Assembly: GCA_002348535.1 (NCBI GenBank)
Contig: DEBL01000171.1
Location: 1-24,051, forward strand
Source of the DNA: Deltaproteobacteria bacterium UBA2957
GTDB taxonomy: Bacteria; Myxococcota_A; UBA796
DNA: 24,051 nucleotides
Direction of reading: 5' to 3'
Shown: one piece after another, positions 1 to 6,207 of the stretch
Numbering within the stretch: position 1 is the first letter of the stretch
Layout of the letters: every line of letters starts with the position of its first letter
Program-made: the position numbers and the translations under genes
The notes under the pieces: generated by a model
The model's input: the letters and a program-made list of their open reading frames with translations, nothing else
Told to the model about the DNA's origin: nothing
The model's database searches: none

Positions 1-1
1 C

Positions 2-433
2 GTCGATTCCGAAACCGTGGAACGCGAAGCGCCACTGATGATCGTCGGAAACTCCCCACCACGCATCCTCACCGATCCGAAAAGCCTCTCTCGGCTCGAT
101 GGATTTCGGATTCGAGGGGAGGACCCTGATGGAGGCCCCATCACCTACCATGTCAAAGGGGGGCCTCCGGGCCTGAGCATCGGTGAGAACACGGGCGTTG
201 TTCGCTACAAACCAAGCAAGGACGCGGAGGGCGGTTCCTTTCCCATCACGTTCATTGTCCGCGATCAAGACAAGGCCGAGAGTGAATGGCGACTGAGTGT
301 CTCGGTCAATGCAGGCTCAGAGAGTGCATCGGCAAAAGCCGAACGCGCAAAACGAAAAGAAGCTTGGGAAGCCGAGCAAGCCGAGAAACGAAAACAGCGA
401 GAGGCCGAAGCCGCGTCACAGGGGGAGGACTGA
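2..433 (+). CDS. C-terminal fragment of an Ig/cadherin-like domain protein (5' end outside window)
   Basis: The frame is open to the left edge, so this is the 3' part of a longer gene. A GTG at 17 lies in frame but is not needed as a start. The visible part begins with a linker ending in NSPPRI, the usual entry to an extracellular Ig-like or cadherin-like (He_PIG type) beta-sandwich. The domain runs over roughly residues 20-100, with EDPDGGPITYHV, a GVVRYKP strand and a final FIVRDQDKAESEWRLSVSV strand. After it comes a highly charged Lys/Glu/Ala-rich tail of about 40 residues, likely helical. The protein is probably surface or periplasmic; its function is unknown. Its stop lies 18 bp inside the 3' end of the convergent uridine kinase gene. 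The domain type is inferred from sequence pattern only. Confidence 0.7.
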   Translation, partial: VDSETVEREAPLMIVGNSPPRILTDPKSLSRLDGFRIRGEDPDGGPITYHVKGGPPGLSIGENTGVVRYKPSKDAEGGSFPITFIVRDQDKAESEWRLSVSVNAGSESASAKAERAKRKEAWEAEQAEKRKQREAEAASQGED

Positions 434-1006
434 TACCATTCGTTGAACCGTCGCTTCGATCGCTGCGGTACCGTCCACCACAATATGGGCGCGCGCACGC
501 GAAGGTTCGACATGACGAACGTGGTTGGGTGCAACCGTGGCGGCATACTGAGCCCGGACGCTTTCTTCCGTTCGACCCCGCTCGCGCAGGTCTCGCGCCA
601 ACCGGCGCTCGAAACGGACCGGCTCGGGAGCATCCACGTAAACGGTCAGATCCGCCAATGCTGCCACGCGGGGATCGGCCAAAACGAGGATGCCCTCAAC
701 AATGATTAGGGGTTGAGGATCCATCGACTGGACCTCGCTTGTACGAGAGTGGGATGCAAAATCATACACGGGCAAATTTGCCGGTCGACCCGCCTTGAGT
801 TCTGTGACGTCTCTCACCAACCGATCGGTATCGAGGGATGAGGGATGATCAAAATCATGACCCACTGGGTTCGACACATCAAAGTAGTAGCGATCGTGAC
901 TGATGTGTGCAGCGCCAGTTCGCTCGACAAGGCGTTGGACAAGGGTCGTCTTTCCGCTTGCGGTACCCCCTGCAATGACCACAATGAATGGGCCGTCAGT
1001 ACTCAT
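416..1006 (-). CDS. udk: Uridine kinase
   Basis: This predicted cytoplasmic P-loop kinase phosphorylates uridine (and usually cytidine) to the monophosphate in pyrimidine salvage. From the chosen ATG it has 196 residues, slightly shorter than the usual 210. The P-loop GGTASGKT is at residues 13-20. It is followed by the family segment ISHDRYYFD, the acidic motif of the nucleoside site (DFDHPSSLD), LPVYDFASHSR and IIVEGILVL, and then an Arg-rich lid region (RFERRLARDLRERGR). The frame is open 42 nt further upstream, but the ATG at 1006 starts just before the conserved core and gives an 11-bp overlap with the bactofilin stop, typical of translational coupling. It is the last gene of the parA-parB-bactofilin operon. 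An unusual P-loop kinase of the phosphoribulokinase/uridine kinase family remains possible. Confidence 0.9.
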   Translation of the reverse strand: MSTDGPFIVVIAGGTASGKTTLVQRLVERTGAAHISHDRYYFDVSNPVGHDFDHPSSLDTDRLVRDVTELKAGRPANLPVYDFASHSRTSEVQSMDPQPLIIVEGILVLADPRVAALADLTVYVDAPEPVRFERRLARDLRERGRTEESVRAQYAATVAPNHVRHVEPSRARAHIVVDGTAAIEATVQRMVSVLPL

Positions 1007-1346
1007 CGGCCACGCCAGCAATCCGAACCACTGCATCCACTGATGCACCGGGCCTCATCTCAACGACAGCGGCATCGAGATGACCGGAAATGCGGCCCGT
1101 CTCTTCTACAATGAGCACATCCCGTACGCGAATCTTTCCGTCAATCGTTCCCGAGACAATCGCCCGCGCCACATCGAGTTCGCCGCGCATTCTCCCCTCG
1201 GAGCCGACCTCCAGCACATCCTCCGTGTAGAGCCTGCCCTCGAAGTGGCCATCCACCCGAACCCGCCCCTCGAAGGTCAGGTCCCCATCCCAGTGCGTTC
1301 CGGGTCCCATCACTGTGAGGGGCGGGTCGGGCTTCTGTCCCTTCAT
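996..1346 (-). CDS. Bactofilin
   Basis: Bactofilins are bacterial cytoskeletal proteins that polymerise into non-polar filaments through a right-handed beta-helix. This 116-residue protein fits the family: a short disordered start (MKGQKPDPPLTVMG), then repeating six-residue beta-helix turns over roughly residues 15-105 with regularly spaced Gly and small hydrophobic residues (LTFEGRVRVDGHFEGRL, LEVGSEGRMRGELDV, SGTIDGKIRV). It begins 3 bp after the parB stop and overlaps uridine kinase by 11 bp, so it is surely co-transcribed with parAB. In Myxococcus xanthus, bactofilins BacNOP with PadC position the ParABS system. The operon position here suggests a similar scaffold for chromosome segregation, which is an inference. 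The short tail after the helix (VADEY) is minimal. Confidence 0.93.
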   Translation of the reverse strand: MKGQKPDPPLTVMGPGTHWDGDLTFEGRVRVDGHFEGRLYTEDVLEVGSEGRMRGELDVARAIVSGTIDGKIRVRDVLIVEETGRISGHLDAAVVEMRPGASVDAVVRIAGVADEY

Positions 1347-1349
1347 CGT

Positions 1350-2249
1350 TTATCCCACAGGCGTGTCTGTGCGAGCGAGCCAATCGACCAGCCGCGTCAG
1401 ATCTTCCTTGGAATGGAAATCAATCAATATTGTGCCGCGATCCCCACGCGCCTTCGTCTCGATTTTGACTTTCGTACCCAACGTCGAGGTCAGCAGCGCT
1501 GCAGCGTGGCGATACGCCGCAGGCTTCGCATTGGTCGGGCGCCGGCCGGACATCATTTTCTGAACCAGTCGCTCCGCTCCACGGACCGACAGTTCCTTGG
1601 ACACAATCTCTGCGAGCGCCTTTCGCATCAAGGCATCATCAGGGAGCGAAAGGAGCGCCTTGGCATGGCCCGCTGAGATTGTGCCGGCCCGCAACTCTGC
1701 CAATGCAAACTCTGGCAATCGGAGCAGCCGAATGGCGTTGGCCACAGTGGTGCGATCCTTGCCGACTCGACGCGCGACGTCGCCTTGGGTCAGATTGAAG
1801 TCCTCAATCAACCGCTGGTAGGCAAGGGCCGTCTCGAGGGCATCAAGGTCTTCCCGCTGAATGTTCTCTACGAGGGCCAGCAGAAGCTGTGCACTGCTGG
1901 AGACCGAATCGTGGACCCATACGGGCACTTCTTCCAGTCCTGCCAACCCCGAGGCTCGGAGTCGCCGCTCCCCCGCAATCAGGATGTAGCCACCTCGATC
2001 GTCGTCCGAACGAACCAGCAATGGCGTGATGACGCCGTGTTCAGAGATGGACGAAGCAAGGCTCTCAAGTTCATTGGCGTTGAAGCGCATGCGCGGTTGC
2101 TCAGGGTTGGGGCGCACCTGATCGAGAGGCACCATTCTCAACGCACCGCGTTCGCCGGTCACTGCAATTTTGGCCGGACGCCCCGGGGACTCCAAAATGT
2201 CTGAGGGAATCAATGCCGCGAGGCCGCGACCCAAACGTGACTGCGTCAT
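1350..2249 (-). CDS. parB: Chromosome partitioning protein ParB (Spo0J family)
   Basis: ParB is the CTP-dependent clamp that loads at parS and spreads to form the partition complex. The 299-residue protein has the family order. The N-terminal signature SRLGRGLAALIP (residues 4-15) is the usual ParA-stimulating peptide. The CTPase domain has NPEQPR (48-53), GERRLR (93-98) and ENIQRE (128-133). A helix-turn-helix follows at about 153-175 (LTQGDVARRVGKDRTTVAN), and the C-terminal dimerisation region ends near residue 299. Its ATG overlaps the parA stop by 4 bp (ATGA), so translation is coupled. A candidate binding region with split parS-like arms lies upstream of parA. Length and motif order are ordinary for a chromosomal ParB. 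Confidence 0.97.
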   Translation of the reverse strand: MTQSRLGRGLAALIPSDILESPGRPAKIAVTGERGALRMVPLDQVRPNPEQPRMRFNANELESLASSISEHGVITPLLVRSDDDRGGYILIAGERRLRASGLAGLEEVPVWVHDSVSSSAQLLLALVENIQREDLDALETALAYQRLIEDFNLTQGDVARRVGKDRTTVANAIRLLRLPEFALAELRAGTISAGHAKALLSLPDDALMRKALAEIVSKELSVRGAERLVQKMMSGRRPTNAKPAAYRHAAALLTSTLGTKVKIETKARGDRGTILIDFHSKEDLTRLVDWLARTDTPVG

Positions 2250-3073
2250 GATGCCTCCACGGCATGAAGTTCGATGACCTTCGAATCATCGCCCTCCTCA
2301 TCTGTTTTTCCGATTCGGGCCAAGAACTCCAAGGCCAAATTGGTGTAGGCCACAGCACCCCGACACAGGGGGTCATAGGCGTGCACGGGCTTGCCGAAAC
2401 TCGGTGCTTCTCCCAATCGAATGTTCCGGGGAATCTCCGTCGTGAACACTTCTTCTCCGAACACTTCTCTCAGCTGGTCGGCGACATCTCTGCACAAGCG
2501 CGTTCGACGATCGACCATGGTTAAGACGATCCCCTCGCGCACGAGTTTACGGTTGAGCCCGCCCTTTTGGATTTGATTCATGGCCCTCAGCAATTCAGAG
2601 AGCCCCTCCATTGCGTAGTACTCGGCTTGGACGGGAATCAAGACGCCATTGGATGCCGCCAGCCCATTGATGGTCAACATGTTGAGTGCAGGCGGACAAT
2701 CAATGATGACGAAATCGTACCCGTCAGCATGAGCGTCAAGCGCTCGCTTGAGGCGATACTCCCGACGGCTGGCTTCGACCAACTCAATTTCCAGACCGAT
2801 CAGTTCCCGGGTGGCCGGCAACAAATGCAGTCCATCAATGCAGGTCGGCACCGTGGCATCGGGGAGATCGCGAAAGCCAAGCAGAACATCGGCCACACCA
2901 ATGGTGACCTCTGACTTGGGTACCGACAGGCCCGATGATGCGTTGCCCTGCGGGTCGAGATCGACCAGCAGCACAGTGTGGTCTTCGAGCGCGAGCGCAG
3001 TCGCAAGATTTACAGCGGTGGTGGTCTTTCCGACACCGCCCTTTTGATTCGATACAGCAATGATGCGGGGCAT
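2246..3073 (-). CDS. parA: Chromosome partitioning ATPase ParA (Soj family)
   Basis: ParA is a deviant Walker ATPase that dimerises on DNA with ATP and moves ParB-bound origins. The 275-residue protein carries the deviant Walker A motif KGGVGKTT at residues 11-18 with the signature lysines K11 and K16. It also has LLVDLDPQGN (Walker A' Asp near 40), Walker B FVIIDCPP, and the family segment IPVQAEYYAMEGLSELL. The reading frame is open upstream to 3310, but that extension is Cys/Pro/His-rich with no family similarity. The ATG at 3073 gives the usual start two residues before the first beta-strand. No strong Shine-Dalgarno sequence is visible. A sigma70-like promoter lies at 3175-3203, leaving a leader of about 95 nt that contains the parS-like inverted repeat. 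Lack of an N-terminal HTH places it with chromosomal, not P1-type plasmid, ParA proteins. Confidence 0.97.
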   Translation of the reverse strand: MPRIIAVSNQKGGVGKTTTAVNLATALALEDHTVLLVDLDPQGNASSGLSVPKSEVTIGVADVLLGFRDLPDATVPTCIDGLHLLPATRELIGLEIELVEASRREYRLKRALDAHADGYDFVIIDCPPALNMLTINGLAASNGVLIPVQAEYYAMEGLSELLRAMNQIQKGGLNRKLVREGIVLTMVDRRTRLCRDVADQLREVFGEEVFTTEIPRNIRLGEAPSFGKPVHAYDPLCRGAVAYTNLALEFLARIGKTDEEGDDSKVIELHAVEAS

Positions 3074-3103
3074 GAGTTCCGGGGAGTGGAGGGGATGAAG
3101 AGA

Positions 3104-3124
3104 TGTTCCACAGGACGTGGAACA
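3104..3124. repeat. Split parS-like inverted repeat
   Basis: TGTTCCAC (3104-3111) and GTGGAACA (3117-3124) form a perfect 8-bp inverted repeat with a 5-bp spacer. Joined without the spacer, the arms would read as the 16-bp palindrome TGTTCCACGTGGAACA, a common form of the bacterial parS consensus. The site lies 31 bp upstream of the parA start codon. It may be a diverged ParB site, a ParA/ParB autoregulatory operator, or a hairpin in the parA leader RNA. Confidence 0.6.
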
Positions 3125-3174
3125 GTGGGGAACATTCTGGAGATTCGGGTGTGGAACCCGTCCAGCAGGCATCG

Positions 3175-3203
3175 ATGATATCGATTGACTCTTGACCACG
3201 CAA
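3175..3203 (-). promoter_or_regulatory. Predicted sigma70-type promoter of the parAB-bactofilin-udk operon
   Basis: On the minus strand the hexamers are TTGCGT (-35, plus-strand 3198-3203) and TATCAT (-10, plus-strand 3175-3180), separated by exactly 17 bp. Transcription would begin near 3168, giving a leader of about 95 nt before the parA ATG. The -10 box is covered by ATCGAT-GAT-ATCGAT (3171-3185), two copies of a palindromic hexamer, which could be an operator. Confidence 0.55.
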
Positions 3204-3238
3204 GTCCTTTTGAGTGTTTTTCTGTGGCCCCATTGAAC

Positions 3239-3306
3239 GGAACACGGCCATCGTGGAACCCACGGGGAACACGGCCAGCGGGTTCCGGGGAACACGCTTG
3301 AACACG
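3239..3306. repeat. Iteron-like GGAACACG direct repeats
   Basis: GAACACG occurs four times in the same orientation, at 3240, 3267, 3290 and 3300. The first two copies extend to GGAACACGGCCA (3239-3250 and 3266-3277), 27 bp apart. A related GGGGAACA lies at 3127-3134, and GTTCC-GG-GGAAC (3282-3293) makes a small inverted repeat around the third copy. The GGAACA core is also the end of the split parS-like palindrome. Confidence 0.55.
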
Positions 3307-3504
3307 TCAACCAAACACGGGAGCTTCGCTCCGATGCCCCAAGCGACGGTGGCTAGTTTCGGGCGAGTGGATGGGTCGGGGCGGCGGATCAACTGACCGA
3401 TGTCTTGGTTCCACCAACCTCCGTTGGAGAATCCTTGTCGTCCTTAAGCGTCGTGTTGGCCTACACTGACGGCAACACCAAGCTCGAGCCGCGAGGAGCG
3501 GAGG

Positions 3505-5061
3505 ATGTCGCTGAATAGACGGATCGTTCACGAGGCCCCATGGATCATCGGGGTGATCGCAGGGCTGATCGGCCTGTGGTGGCGCGGCTATGCATTCGTC
3601 CCGCTTCCATATCTCTCCTCCTACGACTGGATGGAGTACGTCCCCAGCGCCTACATGGTGACCCATGGCGTCGACCTCGGAGGCTATGCGACCTGGCGAA
3701 ATCCGCTCTACCCGGCCATCCTCGGCACGGTCGGCGAGGCCATTGGCTACAACGAAGCAGCATGGCTGATCGCCAGCATCTGCATGGCATTGGTGGTGTT
3801 CGGTTCCGGTTTGGGTGCACGGGCTCTGGCGAATCCGTGGGCGGGCTTTATTGCCGCGATCACCGTACCGCTCATCAACCCTTGGGCCGAAGCCAGTCGT
3901 TGGGCCACGTTGTATCCAATGTTGACCGCAGCCACGGCGATGACTCTTGCTTCGGGGGCCGCCTACATGCGTTGGCGGTCATCGGGATGGGGCATCACCG
4001 CAGCCGCATTTGCAGGTCTCGCTTTTGGCGTTGACTTCCGAGGCGTTGCCCTTCTGGTCGCCGTCGCTGCTTTCGTCGCGGTGGCAAGCGAGCGACGCTT
4101 GTGGGTGCTTGCCCTCGTGGGGGCCGTGGGTGCGGCGGGGCCGCTCGTGAACCAGTCCGTCGGAATCAGCCAACAGAAAGAGACCTCAACCGCGGTGGGT
4201 ACGCAGCGCGCACTCGAAGTTCGCCTCGCCCTCGAGAGCGGAAGCCCTGCCTTGGTTCGTGCGTGCCAAAACGAACCCACAAACGAATCCTACCCATCAC
4301 CGTCGACCTTGCTGCGCCCCTGCGCATGGGCCTTTGTCGATGACAACCTCGATCGCTTCCACGACCAAGCTCCATTTGGCGTAGGCGTAACCCTCTGGGC
4401 CATTCCCCTCGCGTTGCTCAGCGGACGACGAGGACGGCGGGCAAGTCTCGAATCCTTGCTTGTCTTTGGCGCGGGATTCGGGTCCATGTTCTTGATGGCG
4501 ATCTGGGCACGTCTAAACGTGCATCACTTTGTTCAGTTCGCCGGTCCCGTCGCAATGATTGTGCCTGTCGCGTTGATGAGAAGCCTTGGTTCTCTTCGCT
4601 TGGCTCGTTTCCAGTCCATCGCCAGCGCAGCGGTCGGCCTGAGCGCAGCGCTTTGGGTCTGGCATTACAACCCATGGGCCGGAAAGCCCGTCGATGACCT
4701 TGCTACAGCCGAACAACATCGACTGCTCGGATGGTTGTTGGAGGGGGTGGAGCTTCACTTCGACCCCGTAAACGGGGACCAACTTCTCGACTGCACGGGG
4801 CTCGGTGTCGAGGCGGCCCTCTTGCCAAGAACGCTCCACAGTGGTCACCCAAACTTCCAGCCGTCTGCGACATCGACCCGATGCCAACGCTGGATCTCGT
4901 CTCCCCCCGACATCGAAGGACGCGTCTTTCTGATGACCCGCCAAGAGCCGGATTTTAGCGGACCCCCTCGACCGCCTTGGGTCGTGGTTCAGGGATGGGA
5001 AGACGGTCCCCGACGGGTGTGGCTGTGGATGCTGGTTGACAGGGGTTCGGGCCGACCGTAG
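3505..5061 (+). CDS. Polytopic membrane protein, GT-C glycosyltransferase-like
   Basis: This 518-residue integral membrane protein looks like the GT-C fold (PMT/GT39-like) enzymes that move sugars from polyprenyl-phosphate donors to periplasmic acceptors. About nine or ten hydrophobic segments can be seen, starting with PWIIGVIAGLIGLWW and ending near residue 390. The first extracytoplasmic loop contains SSYDWMEYVPSAYMV, where GT-C enzymes carry acidic catalytic residues. From about residue 400 the chain is a soluble, probably periplasmic domain with three cysteines (DCTGLG, RCQRWIS and others). The ATG has GAGGAG six bases upstream. It is followed after 8 bp by a family 2 glycosyltransferase gene, which supports a role in glycan or lipid-linked sugar assembly. 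I recognise no specific subfamily, and the GT-C assignment is from architecture. Confidence 0.6.
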   Translation: MSLNRRIVHEAPWIIGVIAGLIGLWWRGYAFVPLPYLSSYDWMEYVPSAYMVTHGVDLGGYATWRNPLYPAILGTVGEAIGYNEAAWLIASICMALVVFGSGLGARALANPWAGFIAAITVPLINPWAEASRWATLYPMLTAATAMTLASGAAYMRWRSSGWGITAAAFAGLAFGVDFRGVALLVAVAAFVAVASERRLWVLALVGAVGAAGPLVNQSVGISQQKETSTAVGTQRALEVRLALESGSPALVRACQNEPTNESYPSPSTLLRPCAWAFVDDNLDRFHDQAPFGVGVTLWAIPLALLSGRRGRRASLESLLVFGAGFGSMFLMAIWARLNVHHFVQFAGPVAMIVPVALMRSLGSLRLARFQSIASAAVGLSAALWVWHYNPWAGKPVDDLATAEQHRLLGWLLEGVELHFDPVNGDQLLDCTGLGVEAALLPRTLHSGHPNFQPSATSTRCQRWISSPPDIEGRVFLMTRQEPDFSGPPRPPWVVVQGWEDGPRRVWLWMLVDRGSGRP

Positions 5062-5069
5062 GCTCGATC

Positions 5070-6179
5070 ATGGTCCAGGGCACTATCTCCGTCATTATTC
5101 CGGCGCACAACGCTGCTGACACACTCGTGCGGTGCCTGCGTGCCGTGACGGCCCAAGACGATGCGGACTACGAGGTCATCGTGATCGATGACGGGTCCAC
5201 CGATGCAACCTCCGCAGTGCTGGGCAAGTTCGATGTGGTGCACCTCTCCAACACAACCCAAGCCGGACCGGCAATCAGTCGAAATCGAGGCGCTGATGCC
5301 GCTACGGGTGCCTATCTTGTGTTCACGGACGCCGACTGTGTGCCGCCAACGCACTGGCTGAGCGACATCCGAAAATGGCTCGAGGTCGCGCCAGTCGTTG
5401 CCGGAACCTACTTTCCCGCACCTTGGCAAGGCGCGCTTGGACGCTTCGCAAATCTCGACTGGTACTTGTACTGGTTTCGCCACATTCCTGCAGAGACCGA
5501 TTCGTTCTCGATGGGCAATGTGGCCTTCCATCGCGAGGTGTACTTTGACCGGGATCGCCTCGAAGAGCACTTCTTTCATCGGCTCGCAGCGGCAGAAGAC
5601 ACCATTGTGGCGATGACCATCGCCGAACGCTACCGCATCCTCAGTACAGAGCAGATCTGGGTGCTGCACATGCACCGAGAGCGATTGATTCCCTACATTC
5701 GAAAGCACATCACTACCGGATATTCTCGGACCCTCTTGTCCCTCGCTTTTCCGCAGAGAAAAGTCTTCGCAGCCCGCGACATTCGGCTCAGCTTCGTCTT
5801 CGCCCAACTCGTGTCAACCGTCGCCCTCACCGTCGGCGGATTGGCTGCCATCGCCGGCTTCGGACTATGGATGGGCCTTGTACCGCTCCTCGTGTTCTTG
5901 GCGGTTCAAGCACCCTCGTTGCTTCTGATCAGTCGCCGCGAGCGCAGCCCCCTGTTTTGGCTGATGAGTCTCGTCTTGTTCTTTGTCCGCAATGTGGCAT
6001 GGCTCTTCGGCATGGCGAAGGCCTTGGTGTACGTCCTTCAGTCCCCACCAGAGATGAAGGCTGCTGCGCGATGGCGCGCTCAACATGACCTTAAAGCTGA
6101 TGAATTTGAAGTCAAAGAAGCGCAAACGGCAGACCCAACCAGCCAAATCGAGCGCGCCAACTCCGAAACAGCGCATTAG
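5070..6179 (+). CDS. Membrane-anchored family 2 glycosyltransferase
   Basis: This 369-residue GT2 enzyme has an N-terminal GT-A catalytic domain (residues 5-230). Visible motifs are the opening strand ISVIIPAHNA, IDDGSTDAT (UDP-binding), SRNRGADAATGAYLVF, the metal-binding DAD at 87-89 within FTDADC, GNVAFHREVYF, and the AAEDT motif that supplies the usual acceptor-side acidic residue. Three to four hydrophobic segments follow (about 240-335: LVSTVALTVGGLAAIAGFG, LVPLLVFLAVQAPSLLL, LMSLVLFFVRNVAWLFG), anchoring it in the inner membrane. The tail is polar and charged. It starts 8 bp after the upstream GT-C gene, so the two are an operon. Substrates cannot be inferred. The family is related to enzymes that make polyprenyl-linked sugars or extend surface polysaccharide. 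Confidence 0.88.
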   Translation: MVQGTISVIIPAHNAADTLVRCLRAVTAQDDADYEVIVIDDGSTDATSAVLGKFDVVHLSNTTQAGPAISRNRGADAATGAYLVFTDADCVPPTHWLSDIRKWLEVAPVVAGTYFPAPWQGALGRFANLDWYLYWFRHIPAETDSFSMGNVAFHREVYFDRDRLEEHFFHRLAAAEDTIVAMTIAERYRILSTEQIWVLHMHRERLIPYIRKHITTGYSRTLLSLAFPQRKVFAARDIRLSFVFAQLVSTVALTVGGLAAIAGFGLWMGLVPLLVFLAVQAPSLLLISRRERSPLFWLMSLVLFFVRNVAWLFGMAKALVYVLQSPPEMKAAARWRAQHDLKADEFEVKEAQTADPTSQIERANSETAH

Positions 6180-6185
6180 CCTGTA

Positions 6186-6207
6186 GGGGCCGAGGCGAGG
6201 AGGCCCC
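6186..6207 (+). promoter_or_regulatory. Hairpin over the ribosome binding site of the coiled-coil gene
   Basis: GGGGCC (6186-6191) and GGCCCC (6202-6207) are perfect complements around a 10-nt loop. The Shine-Dalgarno AGGAGG (6198-6203) lies partly in the loop and partly in the 3' arm, and the GTG start is the next base. In RNA the stem would limit ribosome access. It could instead be a weak processing or termination structure after the glycosyltransferase gene; no T-run follows. Confidence 0.45.

Larger units (their letters stand above)
3074..3504. other. 431-bp intergenic control region between parA and the GT-C gene
   Basis: This is the longest stretch in the window without a convincing gene. 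ORFs in it have no family features. It contains the parA promoter, a palindrome spanning the -10 box of that promoter, a split parS-like inverted repeat, isolated GTGGAAC half-sites at 3151 and 3253, four GAACACG direct repeats (3240-3306) and a GGAGC/GCTCC hairpin with a TTC loop (3320-3332). I saw no DnaA box (TTATCCACA) and no strong AT-rich unwinding tract, so I do not call it oriC. The right end holds the leader of the plus-strand GT-C gene, with GAGGAG at 3493-3498. Confidence 0.7.

Noticed and set aside
1007..1048. Longer start for uridine kinase (adds 14 residues)
   Set aside because: The extension is Trp/His-rich without family similarity and would overlap bactofilin by 53 bp; the ATG at 1006 sits at the usual place before the P-loop.
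3074..3310. Longer start for ParA (adds 79 residues)
   Set aside because: The extension is Cys/Pro/His-rich, crosses the predicted promoter and operator-like repeats, and does not resemble the N-terminal HTH of plasmid ParA proteins.
3074..3504. Chromosomal origin oriC
   Set aside because: The par/gid neighbourhood is suggestive, but no DnaA box of the TTATCCACA type, no AT-rich unwinding tract and no dnaA or dnaN gene are visible.
4989..5807. 272-residue minus-strand ORF opposite the GT2 gene
   Set aside because: The GT2 frame has all catalytic motifs; the antisense frame is rich in Cys, His and Gly without pattern.
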